Positions 51,401 through 55,611 are shown, numbered from the stretch's first letter. The stretch is 64,000 nt of DNA from Hirundichthys speculiger (GCA_018398805.1 JAGFBZ010002117.1:110001-174000), one strand, 5' to 3'. The notes: generated by a model from the sequence alone, not told the origin. Numbers and translations: made by a program.

Positions 51401-52502
51401 AGCAGAATTTTAGCTGCGGGTCATAAAAGAAATGTAATAAAAGAGATTTCTCCAGAGCTGAAATGTGTCTGAAGCTGTCTGAGTCAATACTGATGACCTC
51501 AGCCCGGACACACGCACACGCACACATACACATACAGAGCCTCCATCTGTAAATGACCCCGACGGCATCATAGAAGTGAATCTGGAACCCCCCACACCTC
51601 CTCCACTGAGAGCAGGACCCCCCTTTAACCCCCAAACAGCACATGAAAGCACACGCACAGAAAACACAAACACGCGCAAACACGGGAGGGATTTCCCGGA
51701 TACGACCACACACACACGCGCGCCCGCGCGCGACCAGCGGGGCGCGTTCATGTGACAACCAGACAGACGGACATCTGGCTTCAGCAGAAATGACGAAGCG
51801 ACGGCCAAGCTGCCCCCCCCCCCCCCCCCCCTCCCCCAGTCTCCTTCCCTTCACCCAGAAAGCCCCTCCGGTTCCTCCGGTACTCATCCTCTGATGCAGC
51901 CCGAGTGTTGACGGTCTTCGGGTCACACGGTAACCGTTAAAAACCGCAGACAAAAAGGACATTTCCCTTTTCTCTCCGCTAGATGAACTAAGCCGGATGT
52001 CTCCGAGGACATCGCGCGGAAAACCAGCGGTTTATATTCAAGTTCAAAACCAGACGCTGAGCAAACTGGTGCAGTTTTTTTTCACCCCCTTCTAAGTTTT
52101 GAAGTCAGTAGAGAGCCGTTAAAAGCCAACATTACATATACTTTAGGTCAGCAAAACACACGAGAGCTGCTTTCACGACACAAAACACACGAACGTGAGG
52201 ACGATGGGAAATCTGGTCTCCGCACGCTGCGAAAACGTTTCAAAGATATAAGAAAGTTGGCGTTTTTCTTCCTCTGCGTTCGTATATGTCCAGCACTAAA
52301 ACTTGTTCCGTTGTCAGCTGTCCACGTACAATTTCACACACTGACAAGAAAGATGTGAATCACAACAACAACAACAAAAAAAGTGATAAAATGCAGGTTA
52401 CTTACTGATTTCCATGCTCTGCTGGGAGGTGAGGCGCTTGCAGTTACAAGTACAGGAGACATTGGCGGCGGAGGCGTTTAAAACACCCATCAAGTTCAAC
52501 AT
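12830..52502 (-). CDS. pmepa1: pmepa1 (TMEPAI), whole coding span, five exons
   Basis: Single-pass membrane protein of the PMEPA1/LDLRAD4 family. Known role of the family: it sits in endosomal/Golgi membranes, binds receptor-SMADs through a PPNR-type motif and recruits NEDD4-class E3 ligases through PPxY motifs, damping TGF-beta signalling. Joining 52502-52406, 19406-19252, 15271-15218, 15106-14766 and 13151-12830 gives 969 nt, about 322 residues plus TGA. All introns are GT-AG and all phases agree. Seen in the product: sequons at N9 and N14, a Cys-rich stretch (SCTCNCK), a membrane helix at about 38-58, PPPY at 167-170, PPNR at 195-198 and PPTY at 251-254. The N-terminus (MLNLMG then [10 protein letters not shown]) is PMEPA1-like and lacks the LDL-receptor class A domain of LDLRAD4. 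Human PMEPA1 is 287 residues by memory, so this one is somewhat longer. The C-terminal tail differs from the mammalian one. UTR limits are not determined. Identity is recognised from memory, not from a database search. Confidence 0.93.
13234..14078. mobile_element. Tc1/mariner-like non-autonomous element in pmepa1 intron 4
   Basis: Ends CCGTATTTTCCGGACTATAA and (reverse complement of the right end) CAGTATTTTCTGGACTATAA are inverted copies, flanked by TA. This terminus is widespread in fish and other vertebrates. The interior holds a (TTA)n run at about 13,459-13,489 and a second inverted pair (AGTCCAGGTGTGTCTGA ... TCAGACACACCTGGA). No transposase ORF. It makes up about half of the 1.6-kb intron 4. 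Confidence 0.8.
14079..14765. other. rest of pmepa1 intron 4, no feature seen
   Basis: Non-repeat-like intron sequence between the mariner-like element and the exon 4 donor. Short ORFs on both strands have no recognisable family. Confidence 0.4.
14766..15106 (-). CDS. pmepa1: pmepa1 coding exon 4 (PPPY and SMAD-interaction motif)
   Basis: Encodes residues 103-215 plus two bases. It contains the conserved block [20 protein letters not shown], then [14 protein letters not shown] with the first PPxY motif for WW-domain ligases, then [20 protein letters not shown] followed by PPNRTVFDS (PPNR SMAD motif). The donor is CAG|GTAACA. The acceptor is placed at CCCCGACAG|CAGCAGGCG, but neighbouring AGs (the CAGCAG repeat, and others 20-40 nt upstream) could shift the start by one or more residues. 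Long open frames in other frames across this exon are shadows caused by high GC. Confidence 0.92.
15175..15211. repeat. poly-G run (G37) inside 111-bp intron 3 of pmepa1
   Basis: 37 consecutive G on the plus strand, C in the transcript. It begins 6-7 nt after the exon 3 donor (GTGAGTC) and fills about a third of the intron (15,107-15,217). The remaining 3' part carries plausible branch-point sequence (TTTAACTG) and the acceptor. Confidence 0.97.
15218..15271 (-). CDS. pmepa1: pmepa1 coding exon 3 (18-codon micro-exon)
   Basis: A 54-nt phase 0/0 exon encoding [18 protein letters not shown] (residues 85-102). It corresponds to the mammalian stretch ending LWPSES. The acceptor is CTCGCACAG and the donor GTGAGT. 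It has no ATG-initiated frame of its own and is recognised only by splice sites, phase and family similarity. The following intron is only 111 bp and carries a run of 37 C on the coding strand. Confidence 0.85.
15575..15960. repeat. A/T-rich imperfect tandem repeat (AAATTAAAT/AAATAAAATA)
   Basis: Higher-order unit of roughly 100 bp (ATTAAATAAAATAA..., AATACAATTAAAATAAAATA, AATAAACATTAAATTAAA) repeated about four times in pmepa1 intron 2. Confidence 0.85.
15961..17460. other. pmepa1 intron 2, no feature seen
   Basis: Mixed-composition intronic sequence. Short ORFs at 17,050-17,290 have no recognisable similarity. Confidence 0.4.
17461..17536. repeat. interstitial telomere-like repeat with GGGG spacers
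   Basis: About ten CCCTAA units arranged as three blocks separated by CCGGGGCCTC and CCGGGGCTTC, so it forms a composite tandem repeat of telomeric blocks in intron 2. Confidence 0.9.
17537..18023. other. pmepa1 intron 2, no feature seen
   Basis: Short ORFs on both strands without family resemblance. Confidence 0.35.
18032..19146 (+). mobile_element. hAT element family A, copy 1 (1.1 kb), perfect TSD
   Basis: Ends TAGGGGTGCACGATAACT and AGTTATCGTGCATCCCTA are inverted. The 8-bp TSD AAGTCCTC (18,024-18,031 and 19,147-19,154) is perfect. It contains a relic first exon at 18,453-18,527 ([20 protein letters not shown] then stop), followed out of frame by [14 protein letters not shown], a decayed BED-type zinc finger. 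Non-autonomous. It lies in intron 2, ending about 105 bp from exon 2. Confidence 0.92.
19252..19406 (-). CDS. pmepa1: pmepa1 coding exon 2 (transmembrane helix)
   Basis: Encodes residues 33-84. The acceptor is a T/C-rich tract ending GCGCTGCAG and the donor is AAC|GTAAGT. It holds the membrane segment ([19 protein letters not shown]), followed by [19 protein letters not shown] with a basic cluster, as expected on the cytosolic side. This is the most conserved part of the family. The exon leaves in phase 0. Confidence 0.93.
20049..20606. mobile_element. foldback element with internal GAATAAAGTCGAAAT repeats
   Basis: Left end (GAGTATTAGGGCCACACTGA, then GAAAAACATTGTGGGCAA) and right end (reverse complement GGGGCAAAAATGTGGGCAAT) converge on shared T-rich sequence and CACTTATGAG/CACTTACGAG. 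Inside are arms of the unit AATAAAGTCGAAATGCAGTTTCCAG. The arms are inverted around a loop containing TGTCTATGTGATAAAAGCAC. It shares its left end with the 8.5-kb minisatellite locus, so this looks like the unexpanded form. Confidence 0.8.
20607..21427. other. pmepa1 intron 1, simple repeats only
   Basis: Holds a C14 run with a CCACC-rich tail (20,941-20,998) and a short (CA)n at 21,077-21,096. No exon recognised. Confidence 0.4.
21428..22196 (-). mobile_element. hAT element family D, copy 1, 8-bp TSD
   Basis: Ends TAGGGTTGGGC and GCCCAACCCTA are inverted. TSD CCTGAAA(G/A) matches 7 of 8 (21,420-21,427; 22,197-22,204). Interior ends carry AACCGACTCC and GAACCGAAAAAAGGAATC, shared in reverse orientation with the copy at 60,713. 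An A-run lies at 22,068-22,092. No intact ORF. Confidence 0.85.
22487..22579. repeat. 22-bp GC-rich tandem repeat, about 4 copies
   Basis: Unit of 22 bp (GAGCGCAGACGTGGGGGCCC plus GG), essentially perfect. ORFs across it on both strands are repeat-driven. Confidence 0.95.
22979..23003. repeat. poly-C run (C25)
   Basis: Uninterrupted C25 in intron 1, followed by ACCCAAC. Confidence 0.96.
23004..23632. other. pmepa1 intron 1, no feature seen
   Basis: Purine-rich (GGAGAGAGAA) at 23,035-23,170, then mixed sequence. No coding signal. Confidence 0.4.
23633..23830 (-). mobile_element. hAT element family B, terminal fragment (reverse)
   Basis: Starts TAGGGCTGTAGCGATACACT and continues through CACGATACGATACACGATAC and GATATATATCGATATTCG to AATGACTTTGTTTCAATTAA. 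This is the reverse complement of the right ~200 bp of the family B copies at 38,252, 41,853 and 48,703. Similarity ends near 23,830. Confidence 0.8.
23898..24066 (+). pseudogene. MADF-domain exon, probably of a PIF/Harbinger-type transposon
   Basis: Open frame [17 protein letters not shown], then [20 protein letters not shown], then [18 protein letters not shown]. This has the MADF/Myb-SANT-like signature: YPHLYD, a central W in TWREIA, and [11 protein letters not shown]. The exon would end at A|GTAAGT (24,066/24,067). MADF proteins accompany PIF/Harbinger transposases and also occur as host genes. No nuclease ORF is present here, so a transposon remnant is most likely. The frame has no stop across the domain. 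Weak evidence for activity. Confidence 0.55.
24338..24553 (-). pseudogene. hAT transposase N-terminal fragment with BED zinc finger
   Basis: Reads [36 protein letters not shown], then [20 protein letters not shown] and [10 protein letters not shown]. It has the BED finger pattern: VWEQFGF lead, Cxx[10 protein letters not shown] and H-x3-H. It stops after 71 codons, whereas hAT transposases run to about 600, so it is a truncated copy. It is probably the 5' part of the minus-oriented element whose other end is the family B terminus at 23,633. The BED module is intact as a reading frame. Confidence 0.75.
24740..25240. promoter_or_regulatory. CpG-dense segment in intron 1, possible alternative promoter
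   Basis: About 500 bp of unusually CpG-rich sequence (GGCCGCGGCCGA, many CGs to CGGCTGCAGACGG) inside an otherwise AT-rich, repeat-filled intron. Several overlapping frames are open on both strands, none recognisable. Alternative first exons are known for mammalian PMEPA1, so an internal promoter is possible. It directly abuts the hAT BED-finger fragment, so it could also be transposon 5' sequence. Confidence 0.25.
25441..26535 (-). mobile_element. hAT element family A, copy 2, perfect TSD
   Basis: Reverse orientation. Ends TAGGGATGCACGATAACTG and ATCGTGCACCCCTA. Perfect 8-bp TSD TTCTGAAT at 25,433-25,440 and 26,536-26,543. It carries the same relic exon (ATGGCGGCGTGGAACTTTG on the minus strand, near 26,110). 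Confidence 0.92.
26536..28272. other. pmepa1 intron 1, no gene recognised
   Basis: Non-repeat-like sequence with short ORFs of no recognisable family. Purine-rich at 27,780-27,970. One GTCTAGAC at 27,601. Confidence 0.4.
27601..27608. promoter_or_regulatory. palindromic SMAD box GTCTAGAC (intron 1)
   Basis: Perfect 8-bp GTCTAGAC, the optimal SMAD3/4 MH1 site, inside pmepa1 intron 1. It lies in a non-repeat stretch rich in CTGC/GGCAGC. Function is inferred only. Confidence 0.35.
28273..28509. mobile_element. hAT-like end fragments
   Basis: Starts TAGGGATGCACGGTAACTTC, a hAT-type terminus. The far part ends TTGGCCCGCAGGCCTTGTGT then TTGACACATG, resembling a different hAT terminus. It may be two unrelated fragments. 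No TSD found. Confidence 0.35.
28510..29102. other. pmepa1 intron 1, no feature seen
   Basis: Purine-rich intronic sequence, no recognisable exon or repeat. Confidence 0.35.
29103..30386 (-). mobile_element. hAT element family C, copy 1, left end decayed
   Basis: The right end AACCGTTCCATCCCTA, preceded by GCTTTACCGTAATACCGGT, is the reverse complement of the left end of the copy at 55,612. Interior sequence matches that copy throughout (for example TTGACCTACTATGG in inverse). A minus-strand relic start ATGGCGGAAAGAGGTGATAG lies near 30,170. It is split by the SINE at 29,675-30,065. The left terminal ~50 bp differ from the other copy and no TSD is apparent. Confidence 0.8.
29675..30065 (-). 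mobile_element. tRNA-derived SINE with ATGG tail, perfect 13-bp TSD
   Basis: On the minus strand: a tRNA-like head (GGTGGCTTAGTGGTTAGCAC as A box, GGTTCAAACC as B box), a conserved body (TTTGCATGTTCTCCCCGTGC, CTCCCACAGTCCAAAGACAT), then an L2-like tail ending in GGATGGATGGATG. The TSD GGTTGTCGGATCA (29,662-29,674 and 30,066-30,078) is perfect. This body is very common in fish genomes. ORFs of 160-190 codons across it are not genes. Confidence 0.9.
30387..31054. repeat. intron 1 stretch with (CA)n and (TG)n microsatellites
   Basis: (CA)n at about 30,879-30,905 and (TG)n at about 30,990-31,018. Otherwise no feature. Confidence 0.6.
31055..31116. repeat. poly-C (C32) followed by (CA)13
   Basis: C32 at 31,055-31,086, then ACCC and 13 CA units. 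Confidence 0.97.
31539..32646 (+). mobile_element. hAT element family A, copy 3, 8-bp TSD
   Basis: Ends TAGGGGTGCACGATAACTAT and AGTTATCGTGCATCCCTA. TSD AAGATT(C/T)T matches 7 of 8 (31,531-31,538; 32,647-32,654). The relic exon start is mutated here (extra GATGGC), the most diverged of the four copies in that segment. Confidence 0.92.
32647..33240. other. pmepa1 intron 1, short inverted repeat
   Basis: Contains the inverted pair GTCCATGCACAAAGCCCGGG / CCCGGGCTTTGTGCATGGAC around 32,753-32,788, a near-perfect palindrome. No gene recognised. Confidence 0.55.
33250..33345 (+). mobile_element. non-LTR retrotransposon 3' tail fragment
   Basis: GCACTGTTTGAGAGACAATG and GTGCAATGACAACAAAGATT, then TCTGATTC, resemble the 3' ends of fish LINEs (AATGACAATAAAGATTCTATTC-like, from memory). 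Short, no ORF. Confidence 0.4.
33749..34306 (+). mobile_element. LINE 3' end: ORF2 C-terminus, 3' UTR and (AAAT)n tail
   Basis: An open frame of about 94 codons (33,749-34,033) reads [20 protein letters not shown] ... [20 protein letters not shown] ... [13 protein letters not shown] stop. The WNxLPxxI...F...VKxWLL pattern is typical of the C-terminus of fish non-LTR reverse transcriptases. It is followed by a 3' UTR (AGGACTACAGATGGAAATTA) and an (AAAT)n tail at about 34,277-34,306. It is 5'-truncated, as most LINE copies are. Confidence 0.75.
34586..34690 (+). pseudogene. reverse-transcriptase fragment ([12 protein letters not shown])
   Basis: The frame [20 protein letters not shown] followed by [11 protein letters not shown] matches the conserved RT block (G-V-P-Q-G-S-I-L-G-P-L-L-F) of non-LTR elements. 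Only about 35 codons. It lies downstream of the LINE tail at 33.75 kb although it belongs upstream of it in an element, so it is a separate fragment. It is followed directly by TACAGCAATCCCTCGTT, a mariner-like terminus, and then by the 20-bp minisatellite. Confidence 0.65.
34712..35643. repeat. 20-bp minisatellite, about 46 copies
   Basis: Unit CCATCTGTGGACTCGTTCCT, highly homogeneous, with recurring variants (CCCTC, CCGTC, CTTTGG, GTTTCT, GTTGTT). The unit has almost no stop codon in any frame and 20 is not a multiple of three. Long ORFs therefore run through on both strands (up to about 350 codons) with a 20-residue period: plus-strand [20 protein letters not shown], minus-strand [20 protein letters not shown]. 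No splice, start or family evidence supports coding. Confidence 0.97.
35644..38243. other. pmepa1 intron 1, no gene recognised
   Basis: AT-rich with T-runs. GTTAGGGTTAGGGTT (two telomere-like units) at about 37,494-37,508. Short ORFs at 37,430-38,220 have no family resemblance. Confidence 0.4.
38252..38692 (+). mobile_element. hAT element family B, copy 1 (441 bp), perfect TSD
   Basis: Ends TAGAGTTGAGCAATTTTATC and GTATCGCTACAGCCCTA. Perfect 8-bp TSD GTCCTCTC (38,244-38,251 and 38,693-38,700). The interior is rich in ATCGATAT motifs, which form imperfect inverted ends. No ORF. A deletion derivative of a larger hAT. Confidence 0.9.
38693..39370. other. pmepa1 intron 1, no gene recognised
   Basis: Apart from a duplicated CTTGGTCGTC at 38,701-38,720, a G9 run at 39,160 and the SMAD box at 39,135, I see nothing. 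Confidence 0.4.
39135..39142. promoter_or_regulatory. palindromic SMAD box GTCTAGAC (intron 1)
   Basis: Perfect GTCTAGAC within GTCCGTCTAGACGCACTG in apparently unique sequence. A CAGAC half-site lies about 14 bp upstream (39,121). A second perfect palindrome lies about 370 bp away at 39,502. Confidence 0.4.
39371..39421. repeat. (TG)13 followed by poly-G (G24)
   Basis: Dinucleotide run followed directly by G24. Confidence 0.97.
39502..39509. promoter_or_regulatory. palindromic SMAD box GTCTAGAC (intron 1)
   Basis: Perfect GTCTAGAC directly after a TG-rich stretch and followed by CACAGTC. It pairs with the box at 39,135 to make the closest-spaced pair in the intron. Confidence 0.4.
41378..41385. 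promoter_or_regulatory. palindromic SMAD box GTCTAGAC (intron 1)
   Basis: Perfect GTCTAGAC within GGTGTCTAGACCAGGAGAC in apparently unique sequence. The GAGAC just downstream adds a half-site-like AGAC. Confidence 0.35.
41853..42289 (+). mobile_element. hAT element family B, copy 2
   Basis: Matches copy 1 along its length (GAGCAATTTTATCGATTCTG at the left, TGTATTGCTACAGCCCT at the right). The expected TSD is absent. Instead the right flank CGTCCTCTCCCTTGTCGTCC resembles the right flank of copy 1. Confidence 0.85.
42322..43077 (+). mobile_element. third family B end, split by a nested hAT element
   Basis: 42,322-42,388 repeats the right ~65 bp of family B (GTATCGTGAGCCGAATATCG, TAGTGTATCACTACAGC) and resumes at 43,066-43,077 (GCTACAGCCCTA). 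The interruption is the element at 42,389-43,065. Confidence 0.8.
42389..43065. mobile_element. nested hAT-like element (TAACGCGTTAC-rich), 677 bp
   Basis: Ends CAGTGTTGCC and GGCATCACTG are inverted. TSD (A/G)CTACAGC matches 7 of 8 (42,381-42,388; 43,066-43,073). The termini are rich in AAAGTAACTTAATTAC and GTAACGCGTTA motifs, as in a very common fish repeat. No ORF. Confidence 0.85.
43078..44292. other. pmepa1 intron 1, no gene recognised
   Basis: Overlapping short ORFs at 43,270-44,000 on both strands, CpG-rich in part, no recognisable family. Confidence 0.4.
44293..45206 (+). mobile_element. hAT-like element with GGGCCCC-rich ends
   Basis: Left end CGGGGTCGGCATACTAGGCA, then TTTCCTAGGGCCCCG. 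Right end (reverse complement) CAGGGGCGTTTCTAGTCACC, then TTGGGGGCCCTGGGC. This resembles termini of hAT elements encoding ZMYM/DUF4371-type transposases. Exon-like ORF 44,606-44,680 ([19 protein letters not shown]), with donor GCG|GTAAGT at 44,681, fits the basic N-terminus of such transposases. No TSD was found, so the ends are approximate. Confidence 0.55.
45207..46173. other. pmepa1 intron 1, (TG)n only
   Basis: (TG)n at about 45,769-45,792. Several short overlapping ORFs, none recognisable. Confidence 0.4.
46174..46283. mobile_element. 110-bp micro-MITE (hAT-like), perfect TSD
   Basis: Ends TAGGGTTGGGAATCGAGAA and (reverse complement of right) TAGGGAAGGGAATTGATAA. Perfect 8-bp TSD CCGCCAAC at 46,166-46,173 and 46,284-46,291. 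Contains the inverted GAACTGGTTCC / GAACCGGTTCC. Confidence 0.85.
46284..46920. other. pmepa1 intron 1, (TG)n only
   Basis: (TG)n at about 46,816-46,839, preceded by CACGTGCACGTACATGTGCA. Nothing else recognised. Confidence 0.4.
46921..47977 (-). mobile_element. hAT element family A, copy 4, 8-bp TSD
   Basis: Reverse orientation. Ends TAGGGATGCACGATAACTG and ATTATCGTGCACTCCTA. TSD CTGAAA(CA/TG) matches 6 of 8 (46,913-46,920; 47,978-47,985). Shorter than the other copies by internal deletions near 47,400. Relic exon start (minus ATGGCGGCGTGG) near 47,550. Confidence 0.9.
47978..48702. other. pmepa1 intron 1, no gene recognised
   Basis: C-rich at 48,020-48,042. Short ORFs without recognisable family. 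Confidence 0.4.
48703..49141 (+). mobile_element. hAT element family B, copy 3
   Basis: Same body as the 38,252 copy (GATATATATCAATATTTTAT, AACAATTTGCACTGTTTAAA, TGTATCGCTACAGA). A small insertion lies in the left end, and the terminal CCCTA is altered, so no TSD is scored. Confidence 0.85.
49267..49527. repeat. 10-bp tandem repeat CATATATGTC / GATATATGTT
   Basis: About 25 units of two alternating 10-mers (CCATATATGT, TGATATATGT), degenerating at the right end. ORFs reading [10 protein letters not shown] and similar are artefacts. Confidence 0.93.
49528..50129. other. pmepa1 intron 1, no feature seen
   Basis: Ordinary sequence becoming T-rich toward the pentanucleotide tract. Confidence 0.35.
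50130..51320. repeat. degenerate (TTCTA)n pentanucleotide tract, 1.2 kb
   Basis: TTCTATTCTATTCTGTTCTA and variants for nearly 1.2 kb. It contains only two main unit types (TTCTA, TTCTG) plus TCTA insertions. ORFs of up to 263 codons made of Phe, Tyr, Ser, Ile and Leu are artefacts. Confidence 0.96.
51321..52405. other. 5' end of pmepa1 intron 1, C19 run
   Basis: Includes C19 at 51,813-51,831 and a CpG-rich segment at 51,690-51,740 with CGCGCG motifs. Short shadow ORFs on both strands. No further exon recognised. Confidence 0.45.
52406..52502 (-). CDS. pmepa1: pmepa1 coding exon 1 (start codon, extracellular N-terminus)
   Basis: Encodes residues 1-32 plus one base. The ATG at 52502 is preceded directly by an in-frame TAA, which fixes the reading frame start. 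A second in-frame ATG lies at 52490 (M5), matching the position of a second Met in the mammalian protein. The product begins [19 protein letters not shown] and ends SMEI. The donor is A|GTAAGT, with the intron starting at 52405. The split codon completes as ACC (Thr) with exon 2, giving MEITQLEF, the family hallmark. Confidence 0.92.
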
Positions 52503-53000
52503 TTACGGCCCCCTGGACTCAGACATGAATGCTCCAGAGGAGGAAGACTTGAAGAAGGAGAGGAGACGGAAAAACAACGCCAAAGTCCCCCGTGAAAAAA
52601 AAAATCTCTCCCTTTTTTCTCTCTGCGCTCCCCAGCCTCCTCTCCTTCCTCTCCGGTCCGCCCGTCCTCCTCCGTCTGGGTTCTCTCCTCCTCCCCTGTC
52701 TGAATTCTCCTCCTCTTCCTCAGAAACCCACAAATGTCTGGATCCGTCCAGCTGCTCTAACTGTCCGGTAATTGCCGCGCAGCCTCGCCGCTGAAACGCT
52801 CTTCAGGTAGTTTCATTGTCCGGTTCCGTCCGTCGGAAACGCGCGTCGGTGCGTCCGCGTTTTCCGCCGAGTGACCGGCGACTAAAGTGAGGAGGGACGT
52901 CTGTCTGGTCTCCTCCTCCCCTCCGTCTCTGTCTGTCTCTGGGGATTTCTCTCTCTTTCTCTCTTCCAGTTTCTACTTCTGTCTGTCAGACAGATGAAAC
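52503..53000 (-). promoter_or_regulatory. pmepa1 5' UTR/promoter region, CpG cluster and SMAD-like half-sites
   Basis: Directly upstream of the start codon. It is CT-rich (52,610-52,730), then CpG-dense at 52,770-52,880, then holds GTCTGTCT at about 52,899, GTCTGTCTCT at about 52,931 and GTCTGTCAGACAGA at 52,981-52,994. GTCT/AGAC are SMAD MH1 half-sites. No TATA box is evident. The transcription start cannot be placed from sequence alone. Confidence 0.45.
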
Positions 53001-53205
53001 AGCAGATGAAGGAAAAACTAAGATGTATTTCTTTGGAGCAGCACAGACGCAATAAGACCTCTGCGAGACCATGTGATCTCTGTGTTTTTATCATTATGGA
53101 CGACAATATTTTATTATTCATTTAAAACATGAACTTATTACTGTAAATATTAGTTTTCACAGCCTATCAGTGTCGTGCACAGGAGGACTCTGATAGGCTG
53201 AGGAC

Positions 53206-53243
53206 GCACGCAGTTTTATATATATATATATAAAACTGCGTGC
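53206..53243. repeat. perfect 38-bp palindrome
   Basis: GCACGCAGTTTTATATATA followed directly by its exact reverse complement. Just upstream, CCTATCAG and CTGATAGG form a second inverted pair (53,163-53,198). Confidence 0.95.
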
Positions 53244-53249
53244 ACAATG

Positions 53250-54350
53250 AAAATCACCAATTTTACAAAACTTCAACTTTTTTGTTTCAAAATTGACGCT
53301 TTTGTCGTATAATGGCGACATTTGGCAGTGAAAATTTTTGCAAAAAAAAAACTTTTTAAATGTTATCTTTTTTAATTTTTTCCAGTAAAATATCAACTTT
53401 CTCAAAATTGCAACTTTTTGACAAAATATAACGATTTTTAAGGCTTAGAATTTAGAATTGCATCTGCCCTAATTTTGAATTTATTTCACGTCTTTCTGTC
53501 ATAAAAAAAAGCAAAATTTTGACATCAAATTTCAAATTTAGCAAAACTGTGACTTTAAAAAAAAATTGTCAGAAATTTGCACATTTTATATAACTGCAAT
53601 TTTGTGTCCTATTATCACAACTTTAAGAAATAAAATTGTGAATTTTGGATAATTACAACTTTCTGTCCCGTTAATAAGAATATTTGCTTTAAAATGGCAA
53701 GTTTTACAAAATCACAACTTTTTGTTGCAAAAAGCTAATTTTTTTATAATAAAATCTCAAATTTGACAAAATTGTGACTTAGAAAATTGCGTTTAAATTG
53801 CACTTAAAATTGCAAAAAAGCAATTTTTTTATCATAAAATCTCAAATTTGACAAAATTGTGACTTAAAAATTGTGTTTAAATTGCACTTAAAATTGCAAA
53901 AAGCTAATTTTTTATCATAAAATCTCAAATTTGACAAAATTGTGACTTAAAAAATTGCGTTCAAATTGCACTTAAAATTGCAAAAAGCTAATTTTTTTAT
54001 CATAAAATCTCAAATTTGACAAAATTGTGACTTAAAAAATTGCGTTTAAATTGCACTTAAAATTGCGTTTGTGACAAAATGTAATTTTTGTCACAAACGC
54101 AATTTTATGTCGAATTATCATGACATTTTGATTTTTTTTTCAAAATCGTTACATTTCAACTTAATACTTCAACTTCTTTTCATAAAATATTGATTTTTCA
54201 CCTTTTTAAAAATCAAAACTTAACAACTTTTTAGTCACAAAATCATAAATTTTACAAAAGCACAAAAAAAAAAAAAAAATCCAGACTTTTTTGTCTTAAA
54301 ATCTTGACTTTTGTGAAACTTCACATTTTGGTTGTAAAAATCCTCAATTT
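53250..54350. repeat. AT-rich array with ~83-bp tandem units
   Basis: 53,700-54,085 holds about four units of roughly 83 bp (AAAATTGCAAAAAGCTAATT, ATCATAAAATCTCAAATTTG, ACAAAATTGTGACTTAAAAA, TTGCGTTTAAATTGCACTTA). The flanks repeat looser versions (CAACTTTTTG, AAAATC). No coding signal. Confidence 0.85.
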
Positions 54351-55200
54351 CTGTTGGAAAATTGCAGCTCTTTGATGTGAGGTTGCTGCTTTTGATGATG
54401 AAAAAGCTGCTCAACAGCTGGCCCAGTCGAGGGCGAAGGGGGAGGAGCTTGAGCACCACCTGGAGTCTTCTTGGCTGCAACCATGGACTCCACAAAGATC
54501 TGGACAAACCCTCTGTGACATCACCTGAGGGTTTTCCATAGTTGATTTTGAAGTCTCTTCTTCCTGCTTAGTCGGCTCTGTTGAGACGTCCTCGTTCTGA
54601 CGCCGGGACGATTGTCTGCAGGTCTGAGGAAGTCCGATCCAACCTTACTCTGCCAATAAAAGGCCAGTCAAGCCTAATTCACTTTAACAGTTGGTTGATG
54701 AATTCTGGCACGGCAAGCGGGCGTCGAATAAAAGTAAAACTAATTTGCACTGATACCGGTGTATTTCTCTCTTATCGCCTCTTTTCAGCCGTGTCTGACA
54801 GCGCTGGATGAGTCTCACCAGCAGACGGCAGCGCTTCAGTTAGGCAATGCCATCTTGTGATAGAGGCATGAATTTTATACACACAGACTGGTTGAAAGGA
54901 GATGTCAGAGACAGGTCCTACCTGGTAGCCCACCAAACTCCCACCTGGAGGACAGCGTCCTTGAGATGAGAAGATCTGCAACCATGGACAGAGCAGGTCC
55001 TCCACAGATCAGAGTCTGAATGGGTCAAGAACAAGAGCGGCGCTTTGTTTCGCCCCTGCAGCCCCCCGTGTTTCTGGTCCGCTGGTGCAGGAGGGGCCAA
55101 CCAGGCACACAGGTGGACTCCAGGTGGAGAGGCTCCTCCCCCTTTTCTCCCTTCTGCAGAACGACCGCGAGGAAGCTATTTCACGGTCCAAATTTAACCA
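54351..55200. other. upstream flank, no gene recognised
   Basis: Ordinary sequence with short ORFs. A sub-repeat of CCACCTGGAG/TCCAGGTGGAG occurs at 54,943 and 55,120. Confidence 0.4.
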
Positions 55201-55560
55201 TAAAAATGCGGGATTTTTACAAACTAAACAAAATAAAATAAATATTTCTACATTTCTACCAAAAAAAAAAAAAAAAAAAAATCACAATTTTACCACAAAA
55301 TCTTTTGTCCAAAATTTTGTAAAAATGTATTGTTTTTGACGACACAAAACCGACTCCTGGAGTAAAAATGTTGGTACTTATGAAAAAAAAGTTGTTTTTT
55401 ATGACAAAACGTTGCTTCACTGAGAAATTTGCAAAAGAGTTGCAGTTTCCTTCCACAAAAAGTTGAAACGGTAATTTAAAAAAGTTTTGATTTTTTGAGT
55501 CACAATTTACGACAAAAATTTTGCATTTTTCCAACAGAAACATATAATCCTTTAAAAAAC
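55200..55560. repeat. AT-rich degenerate repeat, similar to 53.25-54.35 kb
   Basis: Motifs CACAATTT, ACAAAAT and TTGCATTTTTCC recur without strict period. Includes A-run 55,261-55,280. Confidence 0.6.
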
Positions 55561-55611
55561 GCTGTTGATGTCCAATGGAAACGTGGGAGTTTTTGTCCAG
55601 TGTTCGAGGCG

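Noticed and set aside
12830..52502. Assignment to LDLRAD4 (C18orf1) instead of PMEPA1
   Set aside because: The two share the membrane and PPxY regions, but exon 1 here encodes the short [11 protein letters not shown]-terminus of PMEPA1 with an in-frame stop just before the ATG and no LDL-receptor class A domain.
53700..54085. CRISPR-like array of ~83-bp units
   Set aside because: Contiguous tandem repeats without spacers, AT-rich, in a vertebrate intergenic region.
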